This document shows positions 31,551 through 40,804 of a stretch of DNA of 64,000 nt, piece after piece. The position numbers and the translations under genes are program-made. Location: contig NZ_KB233222.1 in NCBI RefSeq assembly GCF_000314855.2, positions 1,460,559 through 1,524,558 on the forward strand. Direction: 5' to 3'. Numbering within the stretch: the stretch's first letter is position 1; every line of letters begins with the position of its first letter. Under the pieces are notes generated by a model. The model saw nothing but the letters and a program-made list of their open reading frames with translations, had not been told where the DNA came from and ran no database searches. This stretch comes from Providencia burhodogranariea DSM 19968. GTDB lineage: Bacteria > Pseudomonadota > Gammaproteobacteria > Enterobacterales > Enterobacteriaceae.

Positions 31551-34139
31551 TTATAGATTTTTTTCCAGCCACTCTTCCAAATTGCTGCCAAAACGTAAAC
31601 TGCGCCATAATTGGAATATATTCTCTTCGTGCGTATAGTTCAGATGTACTTCTCGTTTTTTAGTTTCTTGAGAATTAAAACCTTCAAGAAGGGTCTTCAT
31701 CGTTAATAACCCTAAATTAGTTATATTGACATCTGTACGGCTTCGAGATATTTCCAAATACTGTAACCAACCTATCGCAGATCCGGCTGAAATATTATCT
31801 GCTTTAATAGATTCAACAAATTGAGGATCAAGGCGTAAAGCCAGCGGCCCACTATTTTCCATCCAACCATCTTTCACAATCGATTCGGGATTATCAAGAT
31901 AAAAAGGAAGCTCACCATCCACTTTGCCTGAAACAGCAAATTGACTCACCTTCAGTATGGTAAATAACTGACTCAAATCAATTTGGTGAAGTCTGATTGT
32001 CGCCGCCTGTTGTTGTGGCCAACGTAGTAAATCTAATTTCACTTCACCACCCAACAAATTAAAACCAACCTCACTAAGATTTAACGGCATCGATTCTGTT
32101 GGTGGGTAAGTACCTGACAAATCTGCTCGAATATCGGTTAATTCAAATAAGTTTGTCAACTGCTTGATGCGTAATTTAACTGGCGATTTGCCTCCTAAGG
32201 TCCACATGCTATTTTGCAGTTTCCACGGTAAAACAAAGTTGAGCCCTCTCACTTCACCATCTTCTAGCCATAAACGGGTATTTTCAACTCGCCAATGCCC
32301 TCCAGCAATAAACCCTGTTTTTGGAGCAATAGAAAATGCAGCTTGAGAAAAGAGTTTCCCTTCTCGTAGTGTAATCCCCAAATCAATAGGAATTAATGTC
32401 TGAAATGCATTAACTGATTGTTCCGGCCAACGCGCATTTCCTCTCAACCGTTCACCATCCCAGCGGCTGAAAATAACGATCGGCCCAACATCTTTGGTGC
32501 TGAGATCTGCTTTTAGTTGAAAATCGGTTGGCGATTTGCCTGTAACATCTGCATTTACTGTTATTTTAGGTAAATAGCTAGCTGCCCCAAATTGCATACG
32601 ATTACTGGTAAGCTGCAATGCGCCTTCAAAATTTTCTTTACTGGTATTTCGCTGCCACATTAATGGTTTAGTCAACACTAGCCGTGTCGTGGTCATTGAT
32701 AGCAAACCATATTTTATTTGATCAAACCCAGTATTTAGCGTGTTTAGCGTAATCAATGTATCCTGCCAGCTACCTCGTCCTTGAATATCCCAACGCGCCG
32801 CAAGTGATGGAAGTTGAGCATTACCCCAATAATTCCAAAACCATTTGCCTTTATCTTTAGAAAATTTGTTTGCTTGACCATCTAAATGAACGGCAAAGTT
32901 GCCCCAGTAGCGTTCCTTCACTTTTAAGATAGCTTGTAATCTTCCTGATATCCCTTCAGCACTCAATGATGTCCCAGCAAGAGGTAAACGCGCTTCTTCT
33001 AATAATAGCGTTGGAGAAACTCGACCATAAGCTCTCAAAAGTGATCCTGGTTGGAAAGTAACTGTCGGGGAAACTAATTGACTTGAGATTTGCGCCGGTA
33101 AATTGATATCCAGCACCATGTCATCATATTTAAGCAGCCCATTTAACCTAAAGCTAATATCGGCAAACAACAAATTAATTTTACTTGGTAGCAGCGTTAG
33201 CACGAGATTGGCTTTCCCTTTTCGAGCTTCGGTCACCATATTCATGCGTCCACTAATTATCATGTCAGCAAGACCAGTATTCCAATTGTCGACTTGCAGC
33301 GAAACACCGCCTTGTAAAGGAAGACCTTTTTCCTCCCAGTACCAGCGCCCATCGATAATATTGATTTTTTGCGGTGCAATTTGCCAAGGGAGATGCACAA
33401 TTTCCATTCCTGTGTGCGTATCAAAAACAGTAAATGTCCCTTTATCATGCTGCCATTCAAATTTTGCATTAAGTAACTTTTTCGACTGGGTCAATGCAAA
33501 CGCAGTCGTTATCACACCATTTTCAGGCAAGGTATCGGTCGTTAATGGTAAAGCCAGCTCGCCATTCAAATTTATTCGTTGTTCTTGCTGCGGTAATTGA
33601 GCCGAAAGGCTTTCGATGATGAGTTGATTATTCGCGGTAATATGGGCGGAAAGAGATAATTTATCGCCTCGATAATCTAAGGCAAGGGGCGTTTTATTAT
33701 TACGATGAAGCCAGAGACTACCTTGGTAATCTGACCAAGGTGATACCGTTATATCATCAATAACAAGTGAAAATGTCGGCAAATTACTGATTATATCTGA
33801 AACTGAAAGTGGCGAACTATCGTTTTGCCCCTGAGCAGGTAATTCATTTAAACAGCGATTATCTTCAGTAAATTGATGAATACTCAAATGTAGTGGAAAA
33901 AAAGAAAATCGGCTATTTTTAGCATCAAACCATAAACAATCACTCGCTTTCAACTGTATGGTATCAATGGTTAATTGGTTATGGCTAAATACTGGCTGAC
34001 TAAATGATAATGACACATTCTCAGGTAAATATGCTTTTGCAACAATAGGGATCCAACGGGTGAGCGTCACCCATAAAACACATAAGAGCACAAAACATCC
34101 CCCAATGCCTAAGAGTAATATTTTAAGTGCCCTTTTCAT
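31551..34139 (-). CDS. ydbH: AsmA-like intermembrane phospholipid transport protein YdbH
   Basis: The 862-aa protein (E. coli 879) has one N-terminal membrane anchor (about 5-25) and a long beta-rich periplasmic body typical of AsmA-like bridge proteins, with the YdbH C-terminal region (QFVESIKADNISAGSAIGWLQYLEISRSR). With TamB and YhdP it is thought to carry phospholipids to the outer membrane. It is the first gene of the ydbH-ynbE-ydbL operon and divergent from ldhA, as in E. coli. Confidence 0.92.
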   Translation of the reverse strand: MKRALKILLLGIGGCFVLLCVLWVTLTRWIPIVAKAYLPENVSLSFSQPVFSHNQLTIDTIQLKASDCLWFDAKNSRFSFFPLHLSIHQFTEDNRCLNELPAQGQNDSSPLSVSDIISNLPTFSLVIDDITVSPWSDYQGSLWLHRNNKTPLALDYRGDKLSLSAHITANNQLIIESLSAQLPQQEQRINLNGELALPLTTDTLPENGVITTAFALTQSKKLLNAKFEWQHDKGTFTVFDTHTGMEIVHLPWQIAPQKINIIDGRWYWEEKGLPLQGGVSLQVDNWNTGLADMIISGRMNMVTEARKGKANLVLTLLPSKINLLFADISFRLNGLLKYDDMVLDINLPAQISSQLVSPTVTFQPGSLLRAYGRVSPTLLLEEARLPLAGTSLSAEGISGRLQAILKVKERYWGNFAVHLDGQANKFSKDKGKWFWNYWGNAQLPSLAARWDIQGRGSWQDTLITLNTLNTGFDQIKYGLLSMTTTRLVLTKPLMWQRNTSKENFEGALQLTSNRMQFGAASYLPKITVNADVTGKSPTDFQLKADLSTKDVGPIVIFSRWDGERLRGNARWPEQSVNAFQTLIPIDLGITLREGKLFSQAAFSIAPKTGFIAGGHWRVENTRLWLEDGEVRGLNFVLPWKLQNSMWTLGGKSPVKLRIKQLTNLFELTDIRADLSGTYPPTESMPLNLSEVGFNLLGGEVKLDLLRWPQQQAATIRLHQIDLSQLFTILKVSQFAVSGKVDGELPFYLDNPESIVKDGWMENSGPLALRLDPQFVESIKADNISAGSAIGWLQYLEISRSRTDVNITNLGLLTMKTLLEGFNSQETKKREVHLNYTHEENIFQLWRSLRFGSNLEEWLEKNL

Positions 34140-34496
34140 TAAACCGCTTCCTTATTTGATCTATACTCAAAATAATTTAAGTTGAATATTAGCGCAAAAG
34201 ACATGAATTAGAGAAAAAACAGCTGCATTCTATCTATATTGCACGCCATATCACTTTAAGTCTGACGAGTATATACTAATTACTATTGTTGGTAGTTATT
34301 AATCAAAGCAATCTATCACTTGCCATTAACTGGCTATAATAAAGAACATCGCATCAACAAAGGTAATTTTCGTCATTTATTTAGTGATTTACAGTAATAA
34401 TTATCTTATTCTGACCTGAGTTCTTGGTAGCAACTTATTTGAACTACCAACTTATTTCAGGTTCCTAATTTCTAAATAGTACACGGAGTTTCTTAG
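34140..34496. other. ydbH-ldhA divergent promoter region
   Basis: About 360 bp without a gene. TATAAT at 34335-34340 is a possible ldhA -10, but its -35 is poor. Nothing else is recognisable. Confidence 0.35.
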
Positions 34497-35495
34497 ATGA
34501 AAATCGTTTCTTATAGTACTAAGCAGTATGATCGCAAACATATGGATCAAGTCAATCGAGGATCCGCATTTGATTTTGACATCGAATACTTTGATTTTCC
34601 ATTAACGGTACAAACAGCAAAAAATGCTGTTGGGGCTGATGCTGTTTGCATTTTTGTTAATGATGATGCAAGCCGTGAAGTCTTAGAAGAACTTGCAGCA
34701 CTCAATATCGGTATTCTTGCATTACGTTGTGCAGGGTTTAATAATGTCGATTTGGTTGCCGCCGAAGAACTTGGTATTCAAATCGTTCGCGTTCCCGCTT
34801 ATTCTCCAGAAGCTGTCGCCGAGCACGCTGTGGGTATGATGCTATGCCTTAATCGCAGGATCCATCGCGCATATCAACGCACTCGTGATGCGAATTTCTC
34901 ACTAGAAGGCTTAACTGGCTTTAATATGCATAACCGTACTGCCGGTATCATTGGTACTGGCAAGATTGGCCAAGCAACTCTTCGTATTCTCAAAGGCTTT
35001 GGTATGCGTTTATTAGCTCATGACCCATACCCAAACCAAGCTGTTCTTGATTTAGGCGCTGAATATGTCGATTTAGATACTCTATATGAGAATGCCGATA
35101 TTATTTCATTACACTGCCCACTCACTTCAGAGAATCACCATTTATTAAATGAAGTTGCCTTTAATAAAATGAAAAATGGTGTGATGATCATCAATACCAG
35201 TCGTGGCGCCCTTATCGATTCAGTTGCCGCAATTAATGCACTTAAAGCACAGAAGATTGGCTCATTAGGTATGGATGTTTATGAAAATGAACGTGAGCTT
35301 TTCTTTGAAGATAAATCTAACGATGTCATTCAAGATGATATTTTCCGCCGACTTTCATCATGTCATAATGTGCTGTTTACTGGGCACCAAGCCTTTTTAA
35401 CCGATGAAGCACTGACCAGTATCAGTGAAACGACTTTAGGAAATATCCGTCAACTCATCGATGGTGATGCTTGCCCTAATATAGTAAAAGCTTAA
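34497..35495 (+). CDS. ldhA: Fermentative D-lactate dehydrogenase
   Basis: LdhA reduces pyruvate to D-lactate with NADH in the cytosol during fermentation. The 332-aa protein is slightly longer than E. coli LdhA (329). The Rossmann motif GIIGTGKIGQA (about 152) and the three catalytic residues are visible: Arg in NTSRGALID, Glu in DVYENE and His in FTGHQAF. GGAG lies 8 nt before the ATG. hslJ follows after 12 nt, the same pair as in E. coli, so they are probably cotranscribed. Confidence 0.97.
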   Translation: MKIVSYSTKQYDRKHMDQVNRGSAFDFDIEYFDFPLTVQTAKNAVGADAVCIFVNDDASREVLEELAALNIGILALRCAGFNNVDLVAAEELGIQIVRVPAYSPEAVAEHAVGMMLCLNRRIHRAYQRTRDANFSLEGLTGFNMHNRTAGIIGTGKIGQATLRILKGFGMRLLAHDPYPNQAVLDLGAEYVDLDTLYENADIISLHCPLTSENHHLLNEVAFNKMKNGVMIINTSRGALIDSVAAINALKAQKIGSLGMDVYENERELFFEDKSNDVIQDDIFRRLSSCHNVLFTGHQAFLTDEALTSISETTLGNIRQLIDGDACPNIVKA

Positions 35496-35507
35496 TAGAG
35501 ACAAGTT

Positions 35508-35948
35508 ATGATGAAACGGGTAATTCCTTTAACACTGTTAGGGTTATTGTTAGCAGCTTGCCAAACACAGAATGTTAATGCGGACAACAATGATAATGTG
35601 ACTGAACAACAATTAATGCATCACAACTTTGTTTTAACCGAAATTGACGGGGAGCATATTATTGGTAAAGCAAGCACCCCAACAATATCATTTGGCGAAA
35701 AAATGTTTGTCTCCGCGACAATGTGTAATGATTTTAACGGTATGGGACGAATCAATAACGCAGCTTTGACGGTTAAGCATTTGTCAAAAACAGAACTAGA
35801 ATGTGTTGATGAAGATTTATCAAAATGGGATGGACTGATAAAACGCATGCTAACTGATGGCGCAGTTATTTCATATAATGACCAAAAGTTAACCTTATCA
35901 CAAGGTCGTTCTAAGCTTGTTTATACCTTAAAAGATTATGTAAATTAG
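35508..35948 (+). CDS. hslJ: Heat-inducible lipoprotein HslJ (META domain)
   Basis: This 146-aa secreted lipoprotein has a signal ending LLLAAC and one META domain. The domain is recognisable from HNFVLTEIDGEHI, ISFGEKMFVSATMCNDFNGMG and the closing LTLSQGRSKLVYTL. HslJ is an outer-membrane-linked protein associated with heat and novobiocin tolerance in E. coli. It is 12 nt behind ldhA and is followed by a terminator. Two adjacent ATGs make the exact start uncertain by one codon. Confidence 0.93.
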   Translation: MMKRVIPLTLLGLLLAACQTQNVNADNNDNVTEQQLMHHNFVLTEIDGEHIIGKASTPTISFGEKMFVSATMCNDFNGMGRINNAALTVKHLSKTELECVDEDLSKWDGLIKRMLTDGAVISYNDQKLTLSQGRSKLVYTLKDYVN

Positions 35949-36000
35949 CAAAATTGATTTATCAATAATCATTGACGCTACCATAATAACGCTCAAAATA

Positions 36001-36036
36001 AACCCCATTATTATCTATTAATAATGGGGTTTTGTT
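36001..36036 (+). terminator. Terminator after hslJ
   Basis: AACCCCATTATT (36001-36012) pairs with AATAATGGGGTT (36020-36031), followed by TTGTTG, 52 nt after the hslJ stop. Confidence 0.8.
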
Positions 36037-36156
36037 GTGTGCGCTAAATGATTTTGAATGAAGCTTTGATCACAAGACGTATCAGCGTATGACCCAACGA
36101 GGTAGTTTCAATGAGTCGCTATAAAAGCACCGTTAATAAACCTACACCCTTTTGTT

Positions 36157-36795
36157 TTATCGTGCTTGGTCGAATAATAAATTAACACCTGTTGTTTTAG
36201 AAATGTTTTCCATATATTTAAGTATTGTCGTACTGAAAGGTAAATCATTAACAATTGATAAGCTACGTAATACTGGAAAGATAATAAAATCATCAATATT
36301 AATAGTGTCTTCACGCTGATCTAACCATATATCTAAAGTATCCATATGTGGTTCAAGCTCAACAATTAAAGTATGTGTTTCTTTCAATAAAATACTCAGA
36401 TCACCAAACACTCGCTCTTCACGCGCAACATAAGCAGCTCTCGCTTCAGGTGTGTTTATTTCTGGGAAGTTTGCTTGAGTAAAACGTGGTACAACAAGCT
36501 GATAGATAGTATCTGAAACAGCGTTATACCATTTTTCAATTTCAGGTGAAACTGGATTTTCTGCAATTTTTGGTTCAGCTAAGCCGTCAACATAGTGCAC
36601 AATATCTAAACTTTCTGGTAAGTAACTCCCATCCTCTTTTTGTAAGATAGGCAGCATTTTACGACCAATCATCTTAGTGGGCGTTTCATTGTCATTATCC
36701 ATCAAAAATATCGACTCGACATCCAGATTTTTAAAACCAAAAATCATTCTAGCACGAACACAAAATGGACAATGATCATAAAGATAGAGTTTCAT
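36157..36795 (-). CDS. grxB: Glutaredoxin 2
   Basis: GrxB is a GST-like glutaredoxin that reduces mixed glutathione disulfides. The 212-aa protein (E. coli 215) begins MKLYLYDHCPFCVRARM, with the CPFC active site at about residues 9-12 (CPYC in E. coli). The thioredoxin-fold part includes KMLPILQKEDG and PESLDIVHYVD, and a helical GST-type C-terminal domain follows. The start was placed by alignment, with AGAGG upstream; 13 in-frame residues before it do not align. It stands alone. Confidence 0.92.
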   Translation of the reverse strand: MKLYLYDHCPFCVRARMIFGFKNLDVESIFLMDNDNETPTKMIGRKMLPILQKEDGSYLPESLDIVHYVDGLAEPKIAENPVSPEIEKWYNAVSDTIYQLVVPRFTQANFPEINTPEARAAYVAREERVFGDLSILLKETHTLIVELEPHMDTLDIWLDQREDTINIDDFIIFPVLRSLSIVNDLPFSTTILKYMENISKTTGVNLLFDQAR

Positions 36796-37043
36796 TATGG
36801 AAGCCTCTTTAGTGAAGTAAGTACAATTAAACATAGCCCTTATTATATGGACTGTAAATCTTTCATTAGATCAGTGCTGAAAAATAAACGTTAAGGTCAT
36901 AATATCTTAGGATTGTTGAACTTTACTGCTTATTTTACTGCACCGATTGATTGAGATGACAACAATATAATAATGTGCTCTTTTATGTAGCTAATTTAGT
37001 CATAAACCCAAATCCACTTACTTACCGATATATAAATATAGAC

Positions 37044-37451
37044 CTAGCTTGTTGTTGATGATTGTTTAATTGCAATGCATTTAATTTCAACGAGTAACCC
37101 TGAGTGAGCTAGTTCAGAAACTCCGATACATGTCCAAGCACAATGACCTCGAGGAAAAGTTGTATCTTTAACATCACGAAATATATCCATATGCTTTTTC
37201 ATATCAACATGATAAGTTGTCATTTCAACTACATCTTGAAAAGAGCATCCTGCCGCTTCGAGAACAATACGTAAATTCTCCCAACACGCAATAAACTGAG
37301 CTTTAGGATCTAAAATCACATTCAAATCTTCTGTACGCCCAACTTGCCCTGCACAGTAAACCGTATTACCAACCATAACAGCTGGTGCGTAACCCGCTCG
37401 TTTAGCTAAATTTTGCATGGACGATGGGATAATAATTTTCCTATCAGACAA
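37044..37451 (-). CDS. RidA/YjgF/UK114 family protein
   Basis: This 135-aa single-domain protein has the RidA family pattern (GNTVYCAGQVGRTEDLNV, about 29-46; a C-terminal CAWTCIGVSELAHSGLLVEIKCIA). RidA relatives hydrolyse reactive enamines/imines. The usual catalytic Arg near the C terminus appears replaced by Cys (CAWTCIGV), so it may not be a canonical RidA deaminase. The start is TTG with AAGGA 8 nt upstream. It is distinct from the yoaB copy at 58859. Confidence 0.82.
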   Translation of the reverse strand: MSDRKIIIPSSMQNLAKRAGYAPAVMVGNTVYCAGQVGRTEDLNVILDPKAQFIACWENLRIVLEAAGCSFQDVVEMTTYHVDMKKHMDIFRDVKDTTFPRGHCAWTCIGVSELAHSGLLVEIKCIAIKQSSTTS

Positions 37452-37570
37452 ATTTAATATCCTTTTTAATAATTCTTATATTACAGATAGTTAAGTTTAA
37501 TATTATCCATTTCAGAGAGTGCACTACTGATTGCAATGCTAATGGTAATCATTTTTGTCACCCTCATAAA

Positions 37571-37723
37571 CTATTTAGATTCTTTTGAAGACCCACTTTC
37601 ATTACTTGGTGCTGCAAACGCTAGCTCTTTAAGCCACTCTGAAAGGATTGGTTTTGTTTTTTTTGCATCTAACTCAGCTCTTTCTTGCTTGGTTAAACGT
37701 ATAACGATAACTTCAGTCTTCAT
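37571..37723 (-). CDS. 50-aa ribbon-helix-helix-like small protein
   Basis: ATG at 37721-37723 to TAG at 37571 encodes a small charged protein starting MKTEVIVIRLTKQERAELD, followed by ILSEWLKELAF and a Ser/Glu tail. The beta-strand plus two-helix pattern resembles ribbon-helix-helix or relaxosome accessory (MobC/Arc-like) proteins. An AGGT ribosome-site-like sequence lies about 9 nt upstream. It is 119 bp above the RidA-family gene on the same strand. If real, it is probably DNA-binding. It may also be a relic of a mobile element. Confidence 0.6.
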   Translation of the reverse strand: MKTEVIVIRLTKQERAELDAKKTKPILSEWLKELAFAAPSNESGSSKESK

Positions 37724-38193
37724 TTTATATTACCTATCTTTTTTGAAGTGTAAACCATGCCATATTCATTAAAAGGACAGGTCTTAATTACTTATTTTTA
37801 CAAAATGATACATAAAGAAACAAATAGTCATCTAAGAAAGAAATTAATAGGTAACATAAAAATCTGGCAATTTACCCAAAATAATTCGCGTTGCATATCA
37901 GTATCGAATGGATACTATTAACTTATCTGAGAATTGAAAGCATGGATTATATGAGGAGCTAATATATACCTTGCATACCTTACGATTTAACGTATGGCGC
38001 CATATTGGGGTTACTTATGGTAAACATAAAAATGTAATACGATGATTAATGAAAATCATAAAGAATTTACGCAAATATAATAATGAAAAAATAAACCTAA
38101 ATTGGCATATTGACAAAAACATTAAATTTGAGGCTGGATGAATTAATAGAATTTAAGGTACTATTATAGTTAACACAAGCAATCGGGTTAATT
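37724..38193. other. chaA upstream region
   Basis: About 470 bp without a gene. TATGGCGCCATA (37993-38004) is a perfect 12-bp palindrome of unknown use. The chaA ribosome site is weak. No other element is recognisable. Confidence 0.35.
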
Positions 38194-39288
38194 ATGAAAA
38201 TATCAATGCCAAAAACACGACATAAAGAATATTCGCTATTACTCCCTGTAATTATTATAATTTATCTTTATTTGAATAGCACACCAGAGTCATTAACACT
38301 ATCAATTGCTATTAATTTAATATCATTAGTTGCCATCCTTTCCAGTGCATTTAGCGTAGTAAGACATGCAGATGTTCTTGCTCATCGATTGGGCGAACCT
38401 TACGGATCATTAATTCTCAGCCTATCTGTCGTTATTCTTGAAGTGGGTTTAATTTCCGCATTAATGGCAACAGGCAGTTCCGAGCCTGAGTTAATGAGAG
38501 ATACGCTATATTCCATCATGATGATTGTAATGACCGGGTTAGTCGGTTTTTCTCTTCTATTAGGTGGATATAAATTTGCGACACAGTATGTCAATTTGGC
38601 TGGAATTAAGCAGTACTTAATTGCGATTATTCCTTTAGCAATACTGATACTTGTATTCCCAAGCTCCTTACTTGACAACGGCGTTGATAAATCTTTATCT
38701 ATCATTTTAGCTTGTATATCTGCTTTAATGTACTTTGTGTTTTTAATAATACAAACAAGGACACATAAACAATTATTTGTCTATGAATATGAAGATGACA
38801 GTGATGACGGTGACCCTCATCATGGAAAGCCATCTAGTCATAGCAATTGGCGTCACGCATTCTGGTTAATAATACACTTAGTTGCAGTTATTGCTGTCAC
38901 AAAACTCAATGCAGATAACCTCGATTTCTTATTAACAACTGTTGAAGCACCAAAACAATTCACAGGTTTTCTGATTGCCTTATTAATTCTATCACCAGAA
39001 GGACTCGGCGCGATCAAAGCTGTTTTACTAAACCAAGTACAGCGCGCTATGAATATCTTTTTCGGTTCTATACTAGCGACTATCTCATTAACTGTTCCCG
39101 CTGTTGTTTTAATTTCAGTACTAACAGATCAGGAAATAGTTTTTGGTCTTGAATTACCACAAATAGTGATTCTAAGTACCACCCTCATTTTATGCCATAT
39201 TTCATTCTCTTCTGGCAGAACAAATAGCCTGAATGGTGCTTCCCTACTCGCATTATTCGTTGGTTATATATTAACCATTATGTATTAA
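38194..39288 (+). CDS. chaA: Calcium/proton antiporter ChaA
   Basis: This 364-aa inner-membrane CaCA-family antiporter (E. coli 366) exports Ca2+, Na+ or K+ for protons. It has about eleven helices and two copies of the cation-binding alpha repeat (HRLGEPYGSLILSLSVVILEVGLI near 70; LLILSPEGLGAIKAVLLNQVQ near 265). An acidic, His-rich cytoplasmic loop EDDSDDGDPHHGKPSSHS lies between them. The match to E. coli ChaA covers the whole length. It is monocistronic with its own terminator. Confidence 0.95.
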   Translation: MKISMPKTRHKEYSLLLPVIIIIYLYLNSTPESLTLSIAINLISLVAILSSAFSVVRHADVLAHRLGEPYGSLILSLSVVILEVGLISALMATGSSEPELMRDTLYSIMMIVMTGLVGFSLLLGGYKFATQYVNLAGIKQYLIAIIPLAILILVFPSSLLDNGVDKSLSIILACISALMYFVFLIIQTRTHKQLFVYEYEDDSDDGDPHHGKPSSHSNWRHAFWLIIHLVAVIAVTKLNADNLDFLLTTVEAPKQFTGFLIALLILSPEGLGAIKAVLLNQVQRAMNIFFGSILATISLTVPAVVLISVLTDQEIVFGLELPQIVILSTTLILCHISFSSGRTNSLNGASLLALFVGYILTIMY

Positions 39289-39299
39289 AACATTTAATT

Positions 39300-39325
39300 G
39301 AAGCCGTTCATCATTGAACGGCTTC
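39300..39325 (+). terminator. Terminator after chaA
   Basis: GAAGCCGTTCA and TGAACGGCTTC form a perfect 11-bp stem with a TCAT loop, 11 nt after the chaA stop. The U tract is poor. Confidence 0.7.
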
Positions 39326-39449
39326 TAATTCCACGTCGCCTTCTGTATCTACTTTACTTTTGAAGCCCTATTTATACCAATTTCGCCTCTTTTATTTTTC
39401 TGTCCTAACGATCAATAATCCTTCTGGTGTTTGGGCAATTTAGCTAGAA

Positions 39450-39584
39450 TTATTTTTTCCTACATTCTGTCCATTGTTCCGTCAGTTGTTTATTGCTATC
39501 AGATATAGCAAAATCATTTTTGGTATCTGCCATCACAAAAGCGATTTCACCTTCAAACTCAATATATAAATTTAGTTTAATCAT
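39450..39584 (-). CDS. Hypothetical 44-aa ORF
   Basis: ATG at 39582-39584 to TAA at 39450 encodes MIKLNLYIEFEGEIAFVMAD followed by a polar C-terminal half ending ECRKK. The hydrophilic, coding-like composition suggests a small protein or the surviving C terminus of a larger one. No good ribosome site is visible. It follows the lipoprotein gene on the same strand. I recognise no family. Confidence 0.3.
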   Translation of the reverse strand: MIKLNLYIEFEGEIAFVMADTKNDFAISDSNKQLTEQWTECRKK

Positions 39585-39669
39585 AAAAATTCAGCAATGT
39601 CAGTTAGATAAGGTTATTATCAAAAGTAGTATACCCCTACCGAATGGCAGGGATAATTCAGTCTTGTAA

Positions 39670-40182
39670 TTAGTTTAAATTATTTTTTGAGATTGTGACT
39701 ATACCTACTGGGGTTGCACTTGATGGAAACGTTGTGAGCCATATATTAGCCTCGCCAACATTTGTTTGCCCCATTTCACTAGTTCCATCGCAAGATGCTT
39801 CTTCTTCACATCTCTGTTCTATTTTTGCGATTGATTCCTTGTTAAATCCATTTTCGGACAAAAACTTGAGTTCATCATGTAAATTATCCTTAAAATTATC
39901 AAAACTTGGAGAGTAACCATCTGTACCCACTATCGATATCTTGATTTGCGCTAACCCATTACGGTCAAACTGTAATTCATTTGACCAAGACCACGGATTA
40001 AATGGCTCTTGGTTAGTAAACTTACACGTCATCACATCCGCTTCTTTCTGGCAATCATCTTGTTTAATAAAACTGATGCTATCCACTGGTTGACCCCACT
40101 TTAAACCGAATGGAGCATCGGATTTGTTATCACATCCAGTAACTACAAATGCAAATACAATTGCTATTAATGTTCTTTTCAT
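39670..40182 (-). CDS. Hypothetical lipoprotein
   Basis: This 170-aa secreted protein has a lipoprotein signal (MKRTLIAIVFAFVVTGC). The mature part starts DNKSDAPFGLKWGQPVDSI, a pattern seen in small periplasmic or outer-membrane proteins of unknown role. Four further cysteines (in DDCQ, MTCKF, QRCEE, ASCDG) could form two disulfides. ATG at 40182 is preceded by AAAAGG; the longer TTG start sits on top of that site. I do not recognise a named family. Confidence 0.7.
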   Translation of the reverse strand: MKRTLIAIVFAFVVTGCDNKSDAPFGLKWGQPVDSISFIKQDDCQKEADVMTCKFTNQEPFNPWSWSNELQFDRNGLAQIKISIVGTDGYSPSFDNFKDNLHDELKFLSENGFNKESIAKIEQRCEEEASCDGTSEMGQTNVGEANIWLTTFPSSATPVGIVTISKNNLN

Positions 40183-40442
40183 CACCAATACCTTTTATTG
40201 ACATCATCTCCTACTCTAAATTGTGGAGACTTAAGACGCTAGGCGACAATGCCTCGTTTTGATTTTGTTAACCTTTTTTCTTTATCTAATCACAAGAATA
40301 GTTAATAGCATAATAACCGCAGTTAAACGAACCATATGCTCTATATTTACAATGCCATTTTTGAACTATCAATGACCACGTAAAAAGCGAGCAATTAAAA
40401 ATAACCAATTGAATAACAATATCAACATTAAGTTAATTCAGG

Positions 40443-40774
40443 ATCGAGTAGGAGACGGGATCACTCCCGTCGTCCTCTCACACCACCGTACGTACGGTTC
40501 CGTATACGGCGGTTCATGTTAACTCTGGAACTGCCGTTGCTGTTCCAACAATGATAGTAAGCCAGCCCTACGTAACATCGCGACTTTTATCGCTTGGTTC
40601 ATATGGCTGGCTCCCGAGTTCCACCACGCTCCTCGTTGGTTGCATGCTGAACTCCCTGCGCGCTCCTCGCTTAGATCCGCTAACATTAACTTCTTTGCGC
40701 GCGTATAGAGGACTTTTACCTCCAAGTCATCTGTTAACCTCCACAGTCAACAGACAGCACCAATCAAGGCGCAC
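40443..40774 (-). mobile_element. Group II (IIC-type) intron relic, 332 nt
   Basis: Read on the minus strand, the element starts GTGCGCC (40774 downward), the group II 5' signature, and ends CTACTCGAT (at 40443), the usual AY end. Near the 3' end ACCGCCGTA and TACGGTGGT form domain V, with a TACG-GAAC-CGTA upper stem and a CG bulge, very like class IIC domain V. A domain-VI-like hairpin GACGGGA/TCCCGTC follows. At 332 nt it cannot hold a reverse transcriptase gene, so it is an ORF-less or deleted copy. It sits 8 nt after the terminator hairpin at 40783-40803, exactly where IIC introns insert. Confidence 0.8.
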
Positions 40775-40781
40775 CATAAAA

Positions 40782-40804
40782 AAGCCCTCACTATTTGAGG
40801 GCTA
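40782..40804. repeat. Left 23-bp target duplication = terminator hairpin
   Basis: This copy contains AGCCCTCA-CTATT-TGAGGGCT and is identical over 23 bp to 42381-42403. On the minus strand it is followed by TTTTTATG, so this copy retains the U tract of the original terminator. Confidence 0.85.

Noticed and set aside
37536-37772. 78-aa plus-strand frame
   Set aside because: It overlaps the minus-strand 50-aa protein, which has a better ribosome site and coding pattern.
40519-40725. 68-aa minus-strand frame with WWNSGASHMNQA that could be the C terminus of a reverse transcriptase/maturase
   Set aside because: It lies inside the 332-nt intron relic, overlaps its structured RNA and is too short; I cannot separate a protein remnant from domain I RNA, so it is covered by the intron entry.
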